DNA from: Propionivibrio sp.
GTDB taxonomy: Bacteria; Pseudomonadota; Gammaproteobacteria; Burkholderiales; Rhodocyclaceae
Length of the DNA stretch: 64,000 nt
Assembly (NCBI RefSeq): GCF_029255185.1
Contig: NZ_JAPUVO010000117.1
Coordinates: 1 to 64,000, forward strand
Reading direction: 5' to 3'
Positions 50,814-60,113 of this stretch are shown here, piece after piece. The position numbers and the translations under genes are program-made. The notes under the pieces were generated by a model. It was given only the letters and a program-made list of their open reading frames with translations. It was not told the origin of the DNA and searched no databases. Numbering within the stretch: position 1 is the stretch's first letter; every line of letters begins with the position of its first letter.

Positions 50814-52811
50814 CTAAACTTCATTGACGACCTCTTCATCAGTCGCTGTTAGTTCTTGTTCGTCATCGAATACACCTTCCAGATACTGTGCATGGCGTTC
50901 TTGCAGGTGTTTCAAGGATTCACCTTTATCGGCCTTGTACTCCAGGCGCTCTTGGAAAAACTGCAGCCGAGACCGATTTTCATCAAGAACTTGTGCCCAG
51001 GTCTTGATGAAAATCGAGACGTTGCCAGCTTTGTGGATCAAACCCGTGGGCTCGCCTGCAATGCGGAATTTCGCGTGCGGCCCCAGTTCGTCGCTGATGA
51101 CCCAAAACACCCAGTTCACTCCAACATTGCGGAATCGAACGTCATCCATGATCGACGCGGCATATCCTTCAATCTGTGAAATTTCATCGGTGTTGATGGG
51201 CACCTTGGGCGCTTTAAGCTCGACAACCAAGTGAGTGAGGGCGTTGGCCCGATGCTGGCGTATTGCCTTTGAAAGAACCAAATCCACAATACCTCGTGTC
51301 TGCGAGATATGCTTGACCGGCGCGTCGATGACAACATCCTCGCCCAGAAGTTTTTTGTGCGATCGAAGTACCTCCGTCAGTGATTGATCGTCGACAGAAA
51401 GCGCATACTCTTCACCGAACAACCAGCAGTTTTCGGCGATGATTCTGTGAAGCTGTGAGCGTTCTTTGAGCCGTTTCTTTGGCTCCGGATCGAAGAGCAC
51501 TGCGTCGAGGCCGGCAATAAATTTAAGCCTATCGGACACGACTTTCGCTGCGCTGATGATTGAAGACAGAGATACGTCACGCAGTAATTCGGAAAGTTCA
51601 TCCCGCTTTCGTTTGGGAAGGTTAAGTACTTCGGTCAGGATCAACTGCAGATCATCAGGGCTTTTTTCGATTGCCTGGCGCAGCATTCGCAACTGGAATG
51701 CTCTATTTTTCGACGGTGAATCGGCAAAGTCTGGGAGATGTCGGGCGACGTTGAGTGCCACGATGTCGAAAACTTGGCGCTCGACTTGTTCGACATGGGT
51801 AACGGCCTCCCCCTGGTAGGGGTAGATTGCCTCAGCTTTCCATTCCTGCACGAAGCTACGTGCTTCTTCAGCAGCGCGGTTCCGGAAGTAGTCTTTGATA
51901 CTCTTGATCGCTTCCTCAATTGCGATCACGATCGGTTGCTGCATCTCCGCCAATTCGATGGTTCCTTCCTGCTGCGCGACGCTGAGATAGGAAGATTGCA
52001 GGTAGGCCGAGAATTGGAAGTTGCCGATATGAAAGCGTCGATCGACTTGGGTTAGCGGAAAACGCTTGTCGTTGCAAAGAAAAAGGGTACGGTTTAACAC
52101 CCCATTCCATTCGACGATCTCCAACCTTACAGGATGGACCTTACCGGACACTTCGATGTCGGCAAGATTGAATGCCTTGCGGCTGGCGATGACCGTGGTC
52201 GGGTCGATTCGTTGCCCGCCAACGAGAATGGTTACATCACCGTAGTCTGCGAGATACAACGCAAAAATCTGGGTCAGTTCGGTCAGCGCAGATTCGCTAT
52301 CAAGCGATCGAAAATCTTTAACAGGTTCCGTAATTGTGAGGGTGATGCCCGTTTCAGTATCCGGCTCGGCTTCAACCTCATCCGAGATGGAAACATGGCG
52401 GATGTCACCCCCAGACATCGTTATCGTGTACGACCAGCACTTGCCATCTCGATGGTACGTAACGGCCCATTCCGCAAAACCCCCGATGGCAAACGCCTTG
52501 AAGCGCCCTCTACCTTCCTGACCGTGTAAAAATCGTCCGTTAGCGGTCGTGGCACCCGGACGCTTCCAGGAGCCACCGAGGCGACGAAATCGTTCTGGTG
52601 CATCGCCGTAGGAAAGACCGCTTCCATTGTCACGGACGGTAATGCGATCGAGAGCACCGAGATCATTTTCCTCGAAGCTGACGCTGACACGGGTCGCATC
52701 AGCGTCTAGACCATTCCAGACCAATTCCGATAGAGCTTGTATGGGCTTGGCCCGCGTGATTTTTTCCAGGTGATCAGGTTGAACCTCTACCGGATATTGG
52801 TGAATAGCCAT
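50814..52811 (-). CDS. GHKL ATPase fused to Shedu-like nuclease domain
   Basis: A 665-residue two-part protein. The N terminus is a GHKL (Hsp90/MutL/MORC-type) ATPase: ALSELVWNGLDADATRV (N box), VRDNGSGLSYG (G1), HGQEGRGRFKAFAIG (G2). The C-terminal part has a PD-(D/E)xK-like core, RGIVDLVLSKAIRQ followed by LVVELKAPKVPIN near residue 510-535 and QIEGYAASIMDD, similar in layout to the Shedu (DUF4263) nuclease. An ATP-gated nuclease for defence is likely but inferred. It lies 63 bases downstream of hsdR on the same strand. Confidence 0.75.
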   Translation of the reverse strand: MAIHQYPVEVQPDHLEKITRAKPIQALSELVWNGLDADATRVSVSFEENDLGALDRITVRDNGSGLSYGDAPERFRRLGGSWKRPGATTANGRFLHGQEGRGRFKAFAIGGFAEWAVTYHRDGKCWSYTITMSGGDIRHVSISDEVEAEPDTETGITLTITEPVKDFRSLDSESALTELTQIFALYLADYGDVTILVGGQRIDPTTVIASRKAFNLADIEVSGKVHPVRLEIVEWNGVLNRTLFLCNDKRFPLTQVDRRFHIGNFQFSAYLQSSYLSVAQQEGTIELAEMQQPIVIAIEEAIKSIKDYFRNRAAEEARSFVQEWKAEAIYPYQGEAVTHVEQVERQVFDIVALNVARHLPDFADSPSKNRAFQLRMLRQAIEKSPDDLQLILTEVLNLPKRKRDELSELLRDVSLSSIISAAKVVSDRLKFIAGLDAVLFDPEPKKRLKERSQLHRIIAENCWLFGEEYALSVDDQSLTEVLRSHKKLLGEDVVIDAPVKHISQTRGIVDLVLSKAIRQHRANALTHLVVELKAPKVPINTDEISQIEGYAASIMDDVRFRNVGVNWVFWVISDELGPHAKFRIAGEPTGLIHKAGNVSIFIKTWAQVLDENRSRLQFFQERLEYKADKGESLKHLQERHAQYLEGVFDDEQELTATDEEVVNEV

Positions 52812-52874
52812 CTGAAAATCCTTTGGTCAGATATCTCAAGCTGATTCAGCTGAGCTGCATCGGGGCCGCGATAC

Positions 52875-55856
52875 TCAGTAGTACTGCCGAATGTAGCTGT
52901 ACGCCTTTTCGAACAACTCCTCATCGGCATGTAGCTTGTACTTGAACAGCGCCTTCCGCAGCGCCTTCTTTATCTCCCGTTCACCGGCCAGAGTGTCCTG
53001 CCAGCCGGGGAAGCGCACTAGGCGCACGATCTCGTCGATGTCCGCCACCACGCGCTCGACCATGATCGGCGTCTCGGCGGTTTTGACTTCATTGAATAGA
53101 TCGGTCAGCGCCGCCTTGCCGCGATCCTCATCTTCCTCCGGCGGCACGTCCTTCTCGGCCTGAAGCACTTCCCTGGCCAGTTGCAGCAGTTGCTTCAGGA
53201 ACTCGACGCTGTTCAGCACGCCGGACTCGAAGCGATCCCGCAGGGCATCGAGCCGTTCTGAAAGCGCCTTGAATTTCGGGTTGCCGAGGTGCTTGCGCAG
53301 TCGTCGCGCCACCTTGATATCGATTTCCTTGGTCTTCGTCGGATCAGGATTCGACAGCACCGCTTCCAGCAAATCGGCATCCAGCACCAGCGTATCGAGG
53401 TCATCGCGGACGGCATCGACATGCACGTTCTGATGGATCAGTTCGATGGTCTTGGCCCCAAGGGAATGCCAGATCAGCTTGCCGTGGCCGCTGGAGGGCT
53501 GCACCGACTGATACACCTGCGACAGCCACTTGTAGTCCTTCTCGTACTGGCCAAGGATGGTGTCGGGCGAAATGGCCTCCCACAACTTATTGAGCAGGCT
53601 AAACGCTCCGGCGAAGTTGTCGCGCACCTCGTTATTGGGTAGGCATTGCTGGGCGGCGATCAGTCCTTCGTAACCCTCGACGGTGCGATCGACGCCGGCA
53701 AAGAAGGCCAGACATTTCTGCATTGCCTCGGGTAACCGGTCCTTCAATTCCTGAATGTTCGACACCACCGCCGTTACGCTCTTGTCGTCGAATTCCAGCG
53801 CCTTGGCCACATCGTCGAAGATGCCGAGGTAGTCCACGATCAGGCCGTGGGTCTTCTGTTCGGAGTACGTCCGGTTCACCCGGCAGATGGCCTGCAACAG
53901 CGTGTGGTCGCGCAGCGGCTTGTCGAGGTACATCGCCTGGAGAATCGGCGCATCAAAGCCAGTCAGCAGTTTGGACGTGACGATGATCAGCTTCAGCGGA
54001 TCGTTTGGGTCGCGGAAGCGATCCAGCAGACGTTCCTCTTCATCCCGGCTACGACTGAACGCCTTGTATTGGGGCTCGTTGGCGTTGACGGTCATGACGA
54101 CCTCGCTCGCCTCCGGCGGCAGCAGCTTGTCCAGTTCGGTCTTGTAGAGCAGGCAGGATTCGCGGTCGAAGGTGACGATCTGGCCCTTGAAGCCGTTCGG
54201 TTCCACCTTGTTCTGGAAATGCTGAACGATGTCCTCGCAAACGCGCCGGATGCGCTCCGGCGTCTTGACCAGCACCGCCATCTTGGCGGCGGTTTTACCG
54301 AGGTTGTCCTTGTCGATATCGGAGAGCCCGCCGGTCATCTCCTTGAATGCGGCGTCGATGGCGGCCTTGTCGATATGCAATTCCAGCAGACGCGGCTCGA
54401 AGTGCAGCTTCAGCGTCGCTCCGTCGCGAATCGACTCCTCGAAGCCGTAACGGCTCATGTAACCCTTGGCATCCTCATCGGCACCGAAGGCGTAAAAGGT
54501 GTTCTTGTCGAAACGATTGATCGGCGTACCGGTCAGGCCGAACAGAAAGGCGTTCGGCAGAGCATCGCGCATCTTGCGGCCCAAGTCGCCCTCCTGGGTG
54601 CGGTGTGCCTCATCGACCAGGGCGATGATGTTGCTGCGCTCGTTGAGTGCACCATCCGCCTCGCCGAACTTGAAGATCGTGGTGATGATGATCTTGCGCA
54701 CATCCTGCGCCAGCAGTTGCTGCAGCTTGTCGCGCGTCTCGGCCTTCTCCAGATTCGGGATGTCGGCCCCGGTGAAGGTGCCGGTGATCTGGGTATCGAG
54801 GTCGATCCGGTCGACCACGATCAATACGGTCGGATTTTTCAGTCGGGGATGCAGGCGCAGTTTCTGCGCCGCGAACACCATCAACAGCGATTTGCCCGAA
54901 CCCTGGAAGTGCCAGATCAAGCCCTTCTTGGGGTAACCGGCCAGCACCCGCTCGACGATCTTGTTCGCTGCCTCGTATTGCTGGTATCGGCAGATGATCT
55001 TGATGCGGCGCTTTTTCTTGTCTGTGGCGAACAGGGTGAAACTGGAGAGGATATCCAGCACCACATGCGGCCGCAGCATACTCTCGGCGGCGAGCTTCAA
55101 ACCATGCAAGGGATGCCGTTGCGGGTCACCGCCATCGGCATCCAGATTCCACGGCCCCCAATCCTTGACCGGAAGGCCGAGCGAGCCATAGTGGTATTCC
55201 TTGCCCTCAGTGGCCACCGAGAACACATTGCAGACAAATAACTCGGGCACGAACTTCTCGTAGTCGTCATGCACCTGCAAGGCGCCATCGACCCAGCTCA
55301 CTGCCGCCCGCGTCGGCGTCTTGGCCTCGATCAGTACCAGCGGCAGGCCATTGACCACCAGCATCAGGTCGGCGCGACGTTCGGCGCTGCCAGCGCGGAA
55401 GGTGAATTGCTGGGTGACGACGTATTGGTTCTGCTCCAGGTTGTCGAAATCGATCACCCGCACCGGCACATGTTCATTGTTCTGGCCGAAGGGCATCGAG
55501 CGTTCGCCCCTGATCCACGCCATCATTTCCTCGTTGGCGCGAATCAGGCCGTCGGAGCGCACCGACAGCACGATGGCGCGCAGCCGATACAGCACTTCGT
55601 CGGCGCGGTCGGGCTGGGCAGCGATTTCCGGGTTGAGGCGGATCAGCGCCTCGCGCACCCAGGACTCGACCAGCACTTCCTGCGGCTGGCGCGGAAAGTC
55701 GGCGCTGGCGAGACGGCGCCAGCCGAGGCCCTTGTGGTTGCGGCCGTAATGGCTTTCTGGCTCCTGAACAGCGTTGACCGCAACAGGCTTGCTGGAGCCG
55801 GAGAGCAGGTCGTAGAGGTAGGCTTCGACGGTGTTGGCTTCGTTAAAAATCGCCAT
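52875..55856 (-). CDS. hsdR: Type I restriction enzyme R subunit
   Basis: A 993-residue restriction and translocation subunit. The N-terminal nuclease has LPLVLIEAKTPTRAA (ExK) near residue 175; helicase motifs are WHFQGSGKSLLMVF (Walker A) near 315, LVDEAHRTQEGD, LFGLTGTPINRF and later ICRVNRTYSEQKTHG. Length fits HsdR. It cleaves DNA far from unmodified sites after ATP-driven translocation in complex with HsdM and HsdS. It starts 4 bases after hsdS and is the last restriction gene of the operon. Confidence 0.95.
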   Translation of the reverse strand: MAIFNEANTVEAYLYDLLSGSSKPVAVNAVQEPESHYGRNHKGLGWRRLASADFPRQPQEVLVESWVREALIRLNPEIAAQPDRADEVLYRLRAIVLSVRSDGLIRANEEMMAWIRGERSMPFGQNNEHVPVRVIDFDNLEQNQYVVTQQFTFRAGSAERRADLMLVVNGLPLVLIEAKTPTRAAVSWVDGALQVHDDYEKFVPELFVCNVFSVATEGKEYHYGSLGLPVKDWGPWNLDADGGDPQRHPLHGLKLAAESMLRPHVVLDILSSFTLFATDKKKRRIKIICRYQQYEAANKIVERVLAGYPKKGLIWHFQGSGKSLLMVFAAQKLRLHPRLKNPTVLIVVDRIDLDTQITGTFTGADIPNLEKAETRDKLQQLLAQDVRKIIITTIFKFGEADGALNERSNIIALVDEAHRTQEGDLGRKMRDALPNAFLFGLTGTPINRFDKNTFYAFGADEDAKGYMSRYGFEESIRDGATLKLHFEPRLLELHIDKAAIDAAFKEMTGGLSDIDKDNLGKTAAKMAVLVKTPERIRRVCEDIVQHFQNKVEPNGFKGQIVTFDRESCLLYKTELDKLLPPEASEVVMTVNANEPQYKAFSRSRDEEERLLDRFRDPNDPLKLIIVTSKLLTGFDAPILQAMYLDKPLRDHTLLQAICRVNRTYSEQKTHGLIVDYLGIFDDVAKALEFDDKSVTAVVSNIQELKDRLPEAMQKCLAFFAGVDRTVEGYEGLIAAQQCLPNNEVRDNFAGAFSLLNKLWEAISPDTILGQYEKDYKWLSQVYQSVQPSSGHGKLIWHSLGAKTIELIHQNVHVDAVRDDLDTLVLDADLLEAVLSNPDPTKTKEIDIKVARRLRKHLGNPKFKALSERLDALRDRFESGVLNSVEFLKQLLQLAREVLQAEKDVPPEEDEDRGKAALTDLFNEVKTAETPIMVERVVADIDEIVRLVRFPGWQDTLAGEREIKKALRKALFKYKLHADEELFEKAYSYIRQYY

Positions 55857-55860
55857 CTGG

Positions 55861-57012
55861 TTACTCCACGGACAATGCCACTTGATGGGCGACCTGCCTC
55901 ATATCGGCTGCTTTCTTAAGTCTGGCTACCAATTGCTGTTCACTGACCTCTATGTCCCTAATGGATTCAACGATTTCACGTTGCCTATCCAGACCTGGAA
56001 CCGGTATCGGAAAGTCCTTCAATAACCCGCAGCTCAGTGCGTGCTGGTTCGTGCCCTGTGACCAGTGACGCAAGGCTTCGTAGTTGCTTTCCAGAAAATA
56101 GAACAGATACCAAGGATCAAGAGTGTTGCCTGGGATAACCGCACCAAAATTCTGATTAATGCATGCTTCAATTGCCAGCATTGCTGCTCGCCCTCTCGTC
56201 TGCCCTTCGCCGATCATCGCAACGAGCGTCGAGCCCGCTGGAATCAGTGTCAGTGGACATTCTTCAAGTGCTTGCTCGGTAATAAACTCATCTGCGGCTT
56301 CAATGATTCGGTCATTAACTTTGCCGGTCGGCAACCATGGAATCGAGCCCTTCCAGTATTCATCTCGTGCCCTTCTGGGCGTTGTGCCGTTGCGTATGTC
56401 GGCAACTGCTCCCATTTTTAGACTCTGGCCATCTACTGACGAAAATGCATCCAGTGCCGCTGACTTTCGCAACTTGGTAGCTGCCGTTAGCGCGACTCGG
56501 ATTGCTCCAATCTGGTCTTCCAAAGCCATCAGCAAATTAACTGTTCGCTGCTGCTCCTCCATCGGAGGCAGCGAGAACTCCTGTATCGCCATCGTCTTCC
56601 AATTGATTGTCGGCGACAGCGAGCCCACCGAAATCTCAATCGCTCGATTCATGAACAGATCACTCTGCATGAAGAAGGGCAGGAACTCCGGCAAAACGAC
56701 CTCGGGCTTTGCGCGCAGCACCATGGCGTGGGCCGAGCAGATGCCATCGAACTCGGCAACGCACAGCTTGCGCTGGTAAGCGCGCCGCTTGGCAAAAATG
56801 ATGTCGCCAGTTTTGAAGAAAAGCTTTCCCGCCTCTACATCGCTCGGGCTACCCCAGCGGCGGATGCGTAACGAATCAGGGTCGAGATGCTCCAGCCCAA
56901 CGTAATGTTCCATGCCGGATTCGGATGGATTGTCGATGCGCACATTGACGTTGGCCGCCATCTGCTCAAAGCGCCAGGTCTTCCAGCCGGGTTTCAATGT
57001 CTTCTCAGCCAC
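55861..57012 (-). CDS. hsdS: Type I restriction enzyme specificity subunit
   Basis: A 383-residue HsdS. Two target-recognition halves are visible: the first ends in the conserved QEFSLPPMEEQQRTVNLLMALEDQIGAIR-like helix (PPMEEQQRTVNLL), the second in FPIPVPGLDRQREIVESIRD. The coiled helices after each set the spacer between half sites. I chose GTG 57,012 (VAEKTLKPGW), which overlaps hsdM1 by 8 bases; the longer frame upstream only reads hsdM1 in another phase. Confidence 0.92.
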   Translation of the reverse strand: MAEKTLKPGWKTWRFEQMAANVNVRIDNPSESGMEHYVGLEHLDPDSLRIRRWGSPSDVEAGKLFFKTGDIIFAKRRAYQRKLCVAEFDGICSAHAMVLRAKPEVVLPEFLPFFMQSDLFMNRAIEISVGSLSPTINWKTMAIQEFSLPPMEEQQRTVNLLMALEDQIGAIRVALTAATKLRKSAALDAFSSVDGQSLKMGAVADIRNGTTPRRARDEYWKGSIPWLPTGKVNDRIIEAADEFITEQALEECPLTLIPAGSTLVAMIGEGQTRGRAAMLAIEACINQNFGAVIPGNTLDPWYLFYFLESNYEALRHWSQGTNQHALSCGLLKDFPIPVPGLDRQREIVESIRDIEVSEQQLVARLKKAADMRQVAHQVALSVE

Positions 57013-58534
57013 GCTCGACCTCCTGGGCTTCCAGTCCATCGAGCGTTTCCACGATGGCGTCCATCTGCTGCCAAAACGCGCGGCCATCGGTTTGCCATTT
57101 TTCCCAGGCCGAACGCAGGCTGACGACTTCGTTGGTGCCGTTGCTGTTCGTTGCTGCGGTCGACCGTTTCACGTAGAGCGGAATCGATAGGTTCGCACCA
57201 TTTGCGGCAATTTGCTCACGTGTCGCGACAGCCGAGAATCCTTCCTCAGTGGCGTAGGCCCGGAAATTTTGCAAGATGCGTTGTTGGTGTTCCGGCTTGA
57301 GGAAGCTCTGCGCCCGCTCCCGCGTCACTTCGTTCAAGGCGTCGATGAACAGCACCTTGCCCTTGCGTGCGGCTGGCTTGCGCCGGTTGCAGACGACGAC
57401 GCAGGACTCCATCGGCGAGTTGTAGAACAGGTTCGGGCCCAGGCCGATTACCGCCTCGACCCAATCCAGCTCGACCATCTTGGCGCGCATGGACTGTTCT
57501 TCGTTGCGGAACAGTACGCCGTGTGGCCAGAGGATGGCGCAGCGGCCCTTGTCACTCAAGCTGGCCAGGATGTGCTGCTGGAACGCATAGTCGGCCCGGC
57601 CTTGCGGCGGGGTGCCGAGGAAGTTGCGGCCCCATTTATCCTGCCCCCAGGCGTCACGATCCCATTGCTTGATCGAATACGGTGGGTTGGCCAGGATTAC
57701 GTCAAACTGGCGCAACCGGTCACCCTCGATGTGCTGCGGGGCGGCCAGGGTATCGCCCCGGCTGATCTGGAAGTCCTCGACGCCATGCAGAAAGAGGTTC
57801 ATCCGGGCGATGCCGGAGGTGATCAGATTGCGTTCCTGCCCGTAGAGCTTGAGCGTGCGATATTCGCCGCCGCTACGCTTGACCTCGGCCAGCGCCGAAA
57901 TGAGCATGCCGCCGGTGCCGCAGGTGGGGTCGTAGATCGACTCGCCGGCCTGGGGCGCGAGCAGTTGCGTCATCAGGTGCACGACGGTGCGGTTGGTGTA
58001 GAACTCGGCGGCCGTGTGGCCGGAATCGTCGGCGAACTTCTTGATCAGGAATTCGTAGGCGTTGCCGAGCTCGTCTTCGGGAACGTTGGCCACCGAGAGC
58101 GTTTGCGTCGAGAAATGCTCAATCAGGTTTTTGAGGGTTTCGTCCGGCAGACGCTCGCGGTTGGTCCACGGCGCATCACCGAAGATACCGGCGAGTAGAT
58201 CGGGGTTGGCCGACTCCAATTGCCGGAGGGCCGACTGGATCGCCATGCCGACATTCTTCGGCACCTGGCGCACGTCGTTCCAGTGCGCGCCCTGGGGAAT
58301 CTGGAAGCGGTGGTTCTCGGCGAATTCGGCGTATGACAGGTCGCCATCCGAGTCGGCTAGCGCTGCCTGGTATTCCTCGTCCCAGACATCCGAGATACGC
58401 TTGAAGAATAGCAGCGGGAAGATGAACTGCTTGTAGTCGCCGGCATCGATGAGGCCGCGCAGCAGGACGGCGGCGCCCCACAGGTAGGATTCGAGTTCTT
58501 GTTGGGAGATTCGCGCTTTGGTTGCATGGGTCAT
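57005..58534 (-). CDS. hsdM: Type I DNA methyltransferase HsdM, paralogue 1
   Basis: A 509-residue N6-adenine methyltransferase. The N-terminal helical HsdM_N domain (QQELESYLWGAAVLLRGLID, FPLLFFKRISDVWDEEYQAA) is followed by the SAM motif YDPTCGTGGMLISALAE and the catalytic FDVILANPPYSIKQWD. NPPY is intact, so the enzyme should be active. It overlaps hsdM2 by 4 bases (ATGA) and hsdS by 8 bases. It resembles hsdM2 but is clearly a distinct sequence. Confidence 0.93.
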   Translation of the reverse strand: MTHATKARISQQELESYLWGAAVLLRGLIDAGDYKQFIFPLLFFKRISDVWDEEYQAALADSDGDLSYAEFAENHRFQIPQGAHWNDVRQVPKNVGMAIQSALRQLESANPDLLAGIFGDAPWTNRERLPDETLKNLIEHFSTQTLSVANVPEDELGNAYEFLIKKFADDSGHTAAEFYTNRTVVHLMTQLLAPQAGESIYDPTCGTGGMLISALAEVKRSGGEYRTLKLYGQERNLITSGIARMNLFLHGVEDFQISRGDTLAAPQHIEGDRLRQFDVILANPPYSIKQWDRDAWGQDKWGRNFLGTPPQGRADYAFQQHILASLSDKGRCAILWPHGVLFRNEEQSMRAKMVELDWVEAVIGLGPNLFYNSPMESCVVVCNRRKPAARKGKVLFIDALNEVTRERAQSFLKPEHQQRILQNFRAYATEEGFSAVATREQIAANGANLSIPLYVKRSTAATNSNGTNEVVSLRSAWEKWQTDGRAFWQQMDAIVETLDGLEAQEVERG

Positions 58535-60018
58535 TGCAGCCAGCCTCCCTCGACCATTACCCGTGCAAGCCGATCCTCGGCCTCCCGGCAACGGGTCAGT
58601 GCATCCTTGAAGGCGGCAATGGCCTCCGGCAGCGGGGGAATGTCCTCTTGCAGGGGCGGCAGCACGTAGCGGGAGATGTTGAGCGTCCAGTCCTCGGCCT
58701 TGATTTCGTCGATACTGACAATGCGCACGGCGTCCTGCACGTCTTCGTACTTCTCGAACCAGCCCTGGATTTCGAGGGCGTGCTCCGGCTCCAGATAGTT
58801 CTGCGCCCGACCGCGTCTGAACAGGCGCGAAGCGTCAGCGATCATCACCTTCTTGCGCCGCCGGGCAGGCTTCTTCTTGCGCAGCACAAGGATGCAGGCG
58901 GCGAGGCCCGTGCCGTAGAACAGGTTGGGCGCCAGGCCGATGACGGCCTCGACCAGATCCATCTCCAGCAGCTTCTGTCGAATGCTGCCTTCAGCGCCCT
59001 TGCGGAACAGAGCGCCCTGCGGCAGCACGACGGCCATGCGTCCGGCACCCTCGGCCATCGACTTGACCATGTGCTGCACCCAGGCGAAGTCGCCGCTGCT
59101 CGATGGCGGCAGGCCGGCGAAGTTGCGGCCGAAGGGATCGTTGATCCATAACTCCTCACCCCACTTTTCCAGGGAGAAGGGCGGATTGGCGATCACGCAG
59201 TCGAAGTTGGCCAGGCGATCGACCTCAAAGAAGGCCGGATTACGCAGGGTGTCGCCGCGCACGATCTGGAAGTCCTCGATGCCGTGCAGGAACAGGTTCA
59301 TGCGGGCGATGGACGAGGTGGTGAGGTTTTTCTCCTGGCCGTAGAGCTTGCCCCACAGACGTTTCACGTCGCCATGACGTTCCTTCACGTGCTGGACGGC
59401 GGCAAGCAGCATGCCGCCGGTGCCGCAGGCCGGATCGTAGATGGTCTCGCCTTCCTTGGGGTCGAGCATCTCGATCATCAGTCGCACCACGCTGCGCGGG
59501 GTATAGAACTCGCCGGCCTTCTTGTTGGTGGCGTCGGCGAATTTCTTGATCAGGTATTCGTAGGCATCGCCGAGTACGTCCGAGGCGATGTCTTTGTTGC
59601 CGAAGGAGATGCGCGAGAAATGCTCGATCAGATCCTTGAGCAGGGCATCGGAGAGGCGATCCTTGTTGGTCCACTGGGCATCGCCGAAAACGCCGTACAG
59701 AGTGTCCGGGTTGGCTTTTTCGATTTCGCGCATGGCGCGCTGCAGGGCATTGCCAACGTTGGTCGCCACGGCACGAACGTCATTCCAGTGGCAGTCATCC
59801 GGAATCTGAAAGCGATGCGACTCGGGGAAGAGGGCTAACTCGGCATCGCCGGTTTCATCGACGATCTCATCGTATTCCTCGTCCCACACGTCGCAAATCC
59901 GCTTGAAGAAGAGAAGCGGGAAGATGTAGGTCTTGAAGTCGGCCGCATCGACAGGGCCGCGCAGGATGTTGGCGGACTCCCAGAGGTGCGACTCCAATTG
60001 GCTTAAAGTTATCTGCAT
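58531..60018 (-). CDS. hsdM: Type I DNA methyltransferase HsdM, paralogue 2
   Basis: A 495-residue HsdM. LSQLESHLWESANILRGPVD and FPLLFFKRICDVWDEEYDEI form the HsdM_N domain, YDPACGTGGMLLAAVQ is the SAM motif, and FDCVIANPPFSLEKWG the catalytic motif in its NPPF form, common in HsdM. It is first in the operon hsdM2-hsdM1-hsdS-hsdR. With an intact second HsdM the complex may contain both subunits or alternate between them. Confidence 0.93.
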   Translation of the reverse strand: MQITLSQLESHLWESANILRGPVDAADFKTYIFPLLFFKRICDVWDEEYDEIVDETGDAELALFPESHRFQIPDDCHWNDVRAVATNVGNALQRAMREIEKANPDTLYGVFGDAQWTNKDRLSDALLKDLIEHFSRISFGNKDIASDVLGDAYEYLIKKFADATNKKAGEFYTPRSVVRLMIEMLDPKEGETIYDPACGTGGMLLAAVQHVKERHGDVKRLWGKLYGQEKNLTTSSIARMNLFLHGIEDFQIVRGDTLRNPAFFEVDRLANFDCVIANPPFSLEKWGEELWINDPFGRNFAGLPPSSSGDFAWVQHMVKSMAEGAGRMAVVLPQGALFRKGAEGSIRQKLLEMDLVEAVIGLAPNLFYGTGLAACILVLRKKKPARRRKKVMIADASRLFRRGRAQNYLEPEHALEIQGWFEKYEDVQDAVRIVSIDEIKAEDWTLNISRYVLPPLQEDIPPLPEAIAAFKDALTRCREAEDRLARVMVEGGWLQ

Positions 60019-60082
60019 GACGATAGTCTAACTAGATCAGCGGTTTCGGTCAGTACGAGTTGATGGCACACGGTCAAAGAAA

Positions 60083-60110
60083 AAGCCCCAACCGAAACGG
60101 TTGGGGCTCG
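60083..60110 (-). terminator. Terminator of the element-borne tRNA-Ile
   Basis: GAGCCCCAACC, loop GTTTC, GGTTGGGGCTTTTTC on the minus strand, directly after the tRNA CCA end. It also separates the tRNA from the hsd operon. Confidence 0.85.
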
Positions 60111-60113
60111 ATC

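Noticed and set aside
53847..55241. 464-residue plus-strand frame opposite hsdR
   Set aside because: Antisense shadow of hsdR, whose helicase motifs are intact in the other strand.
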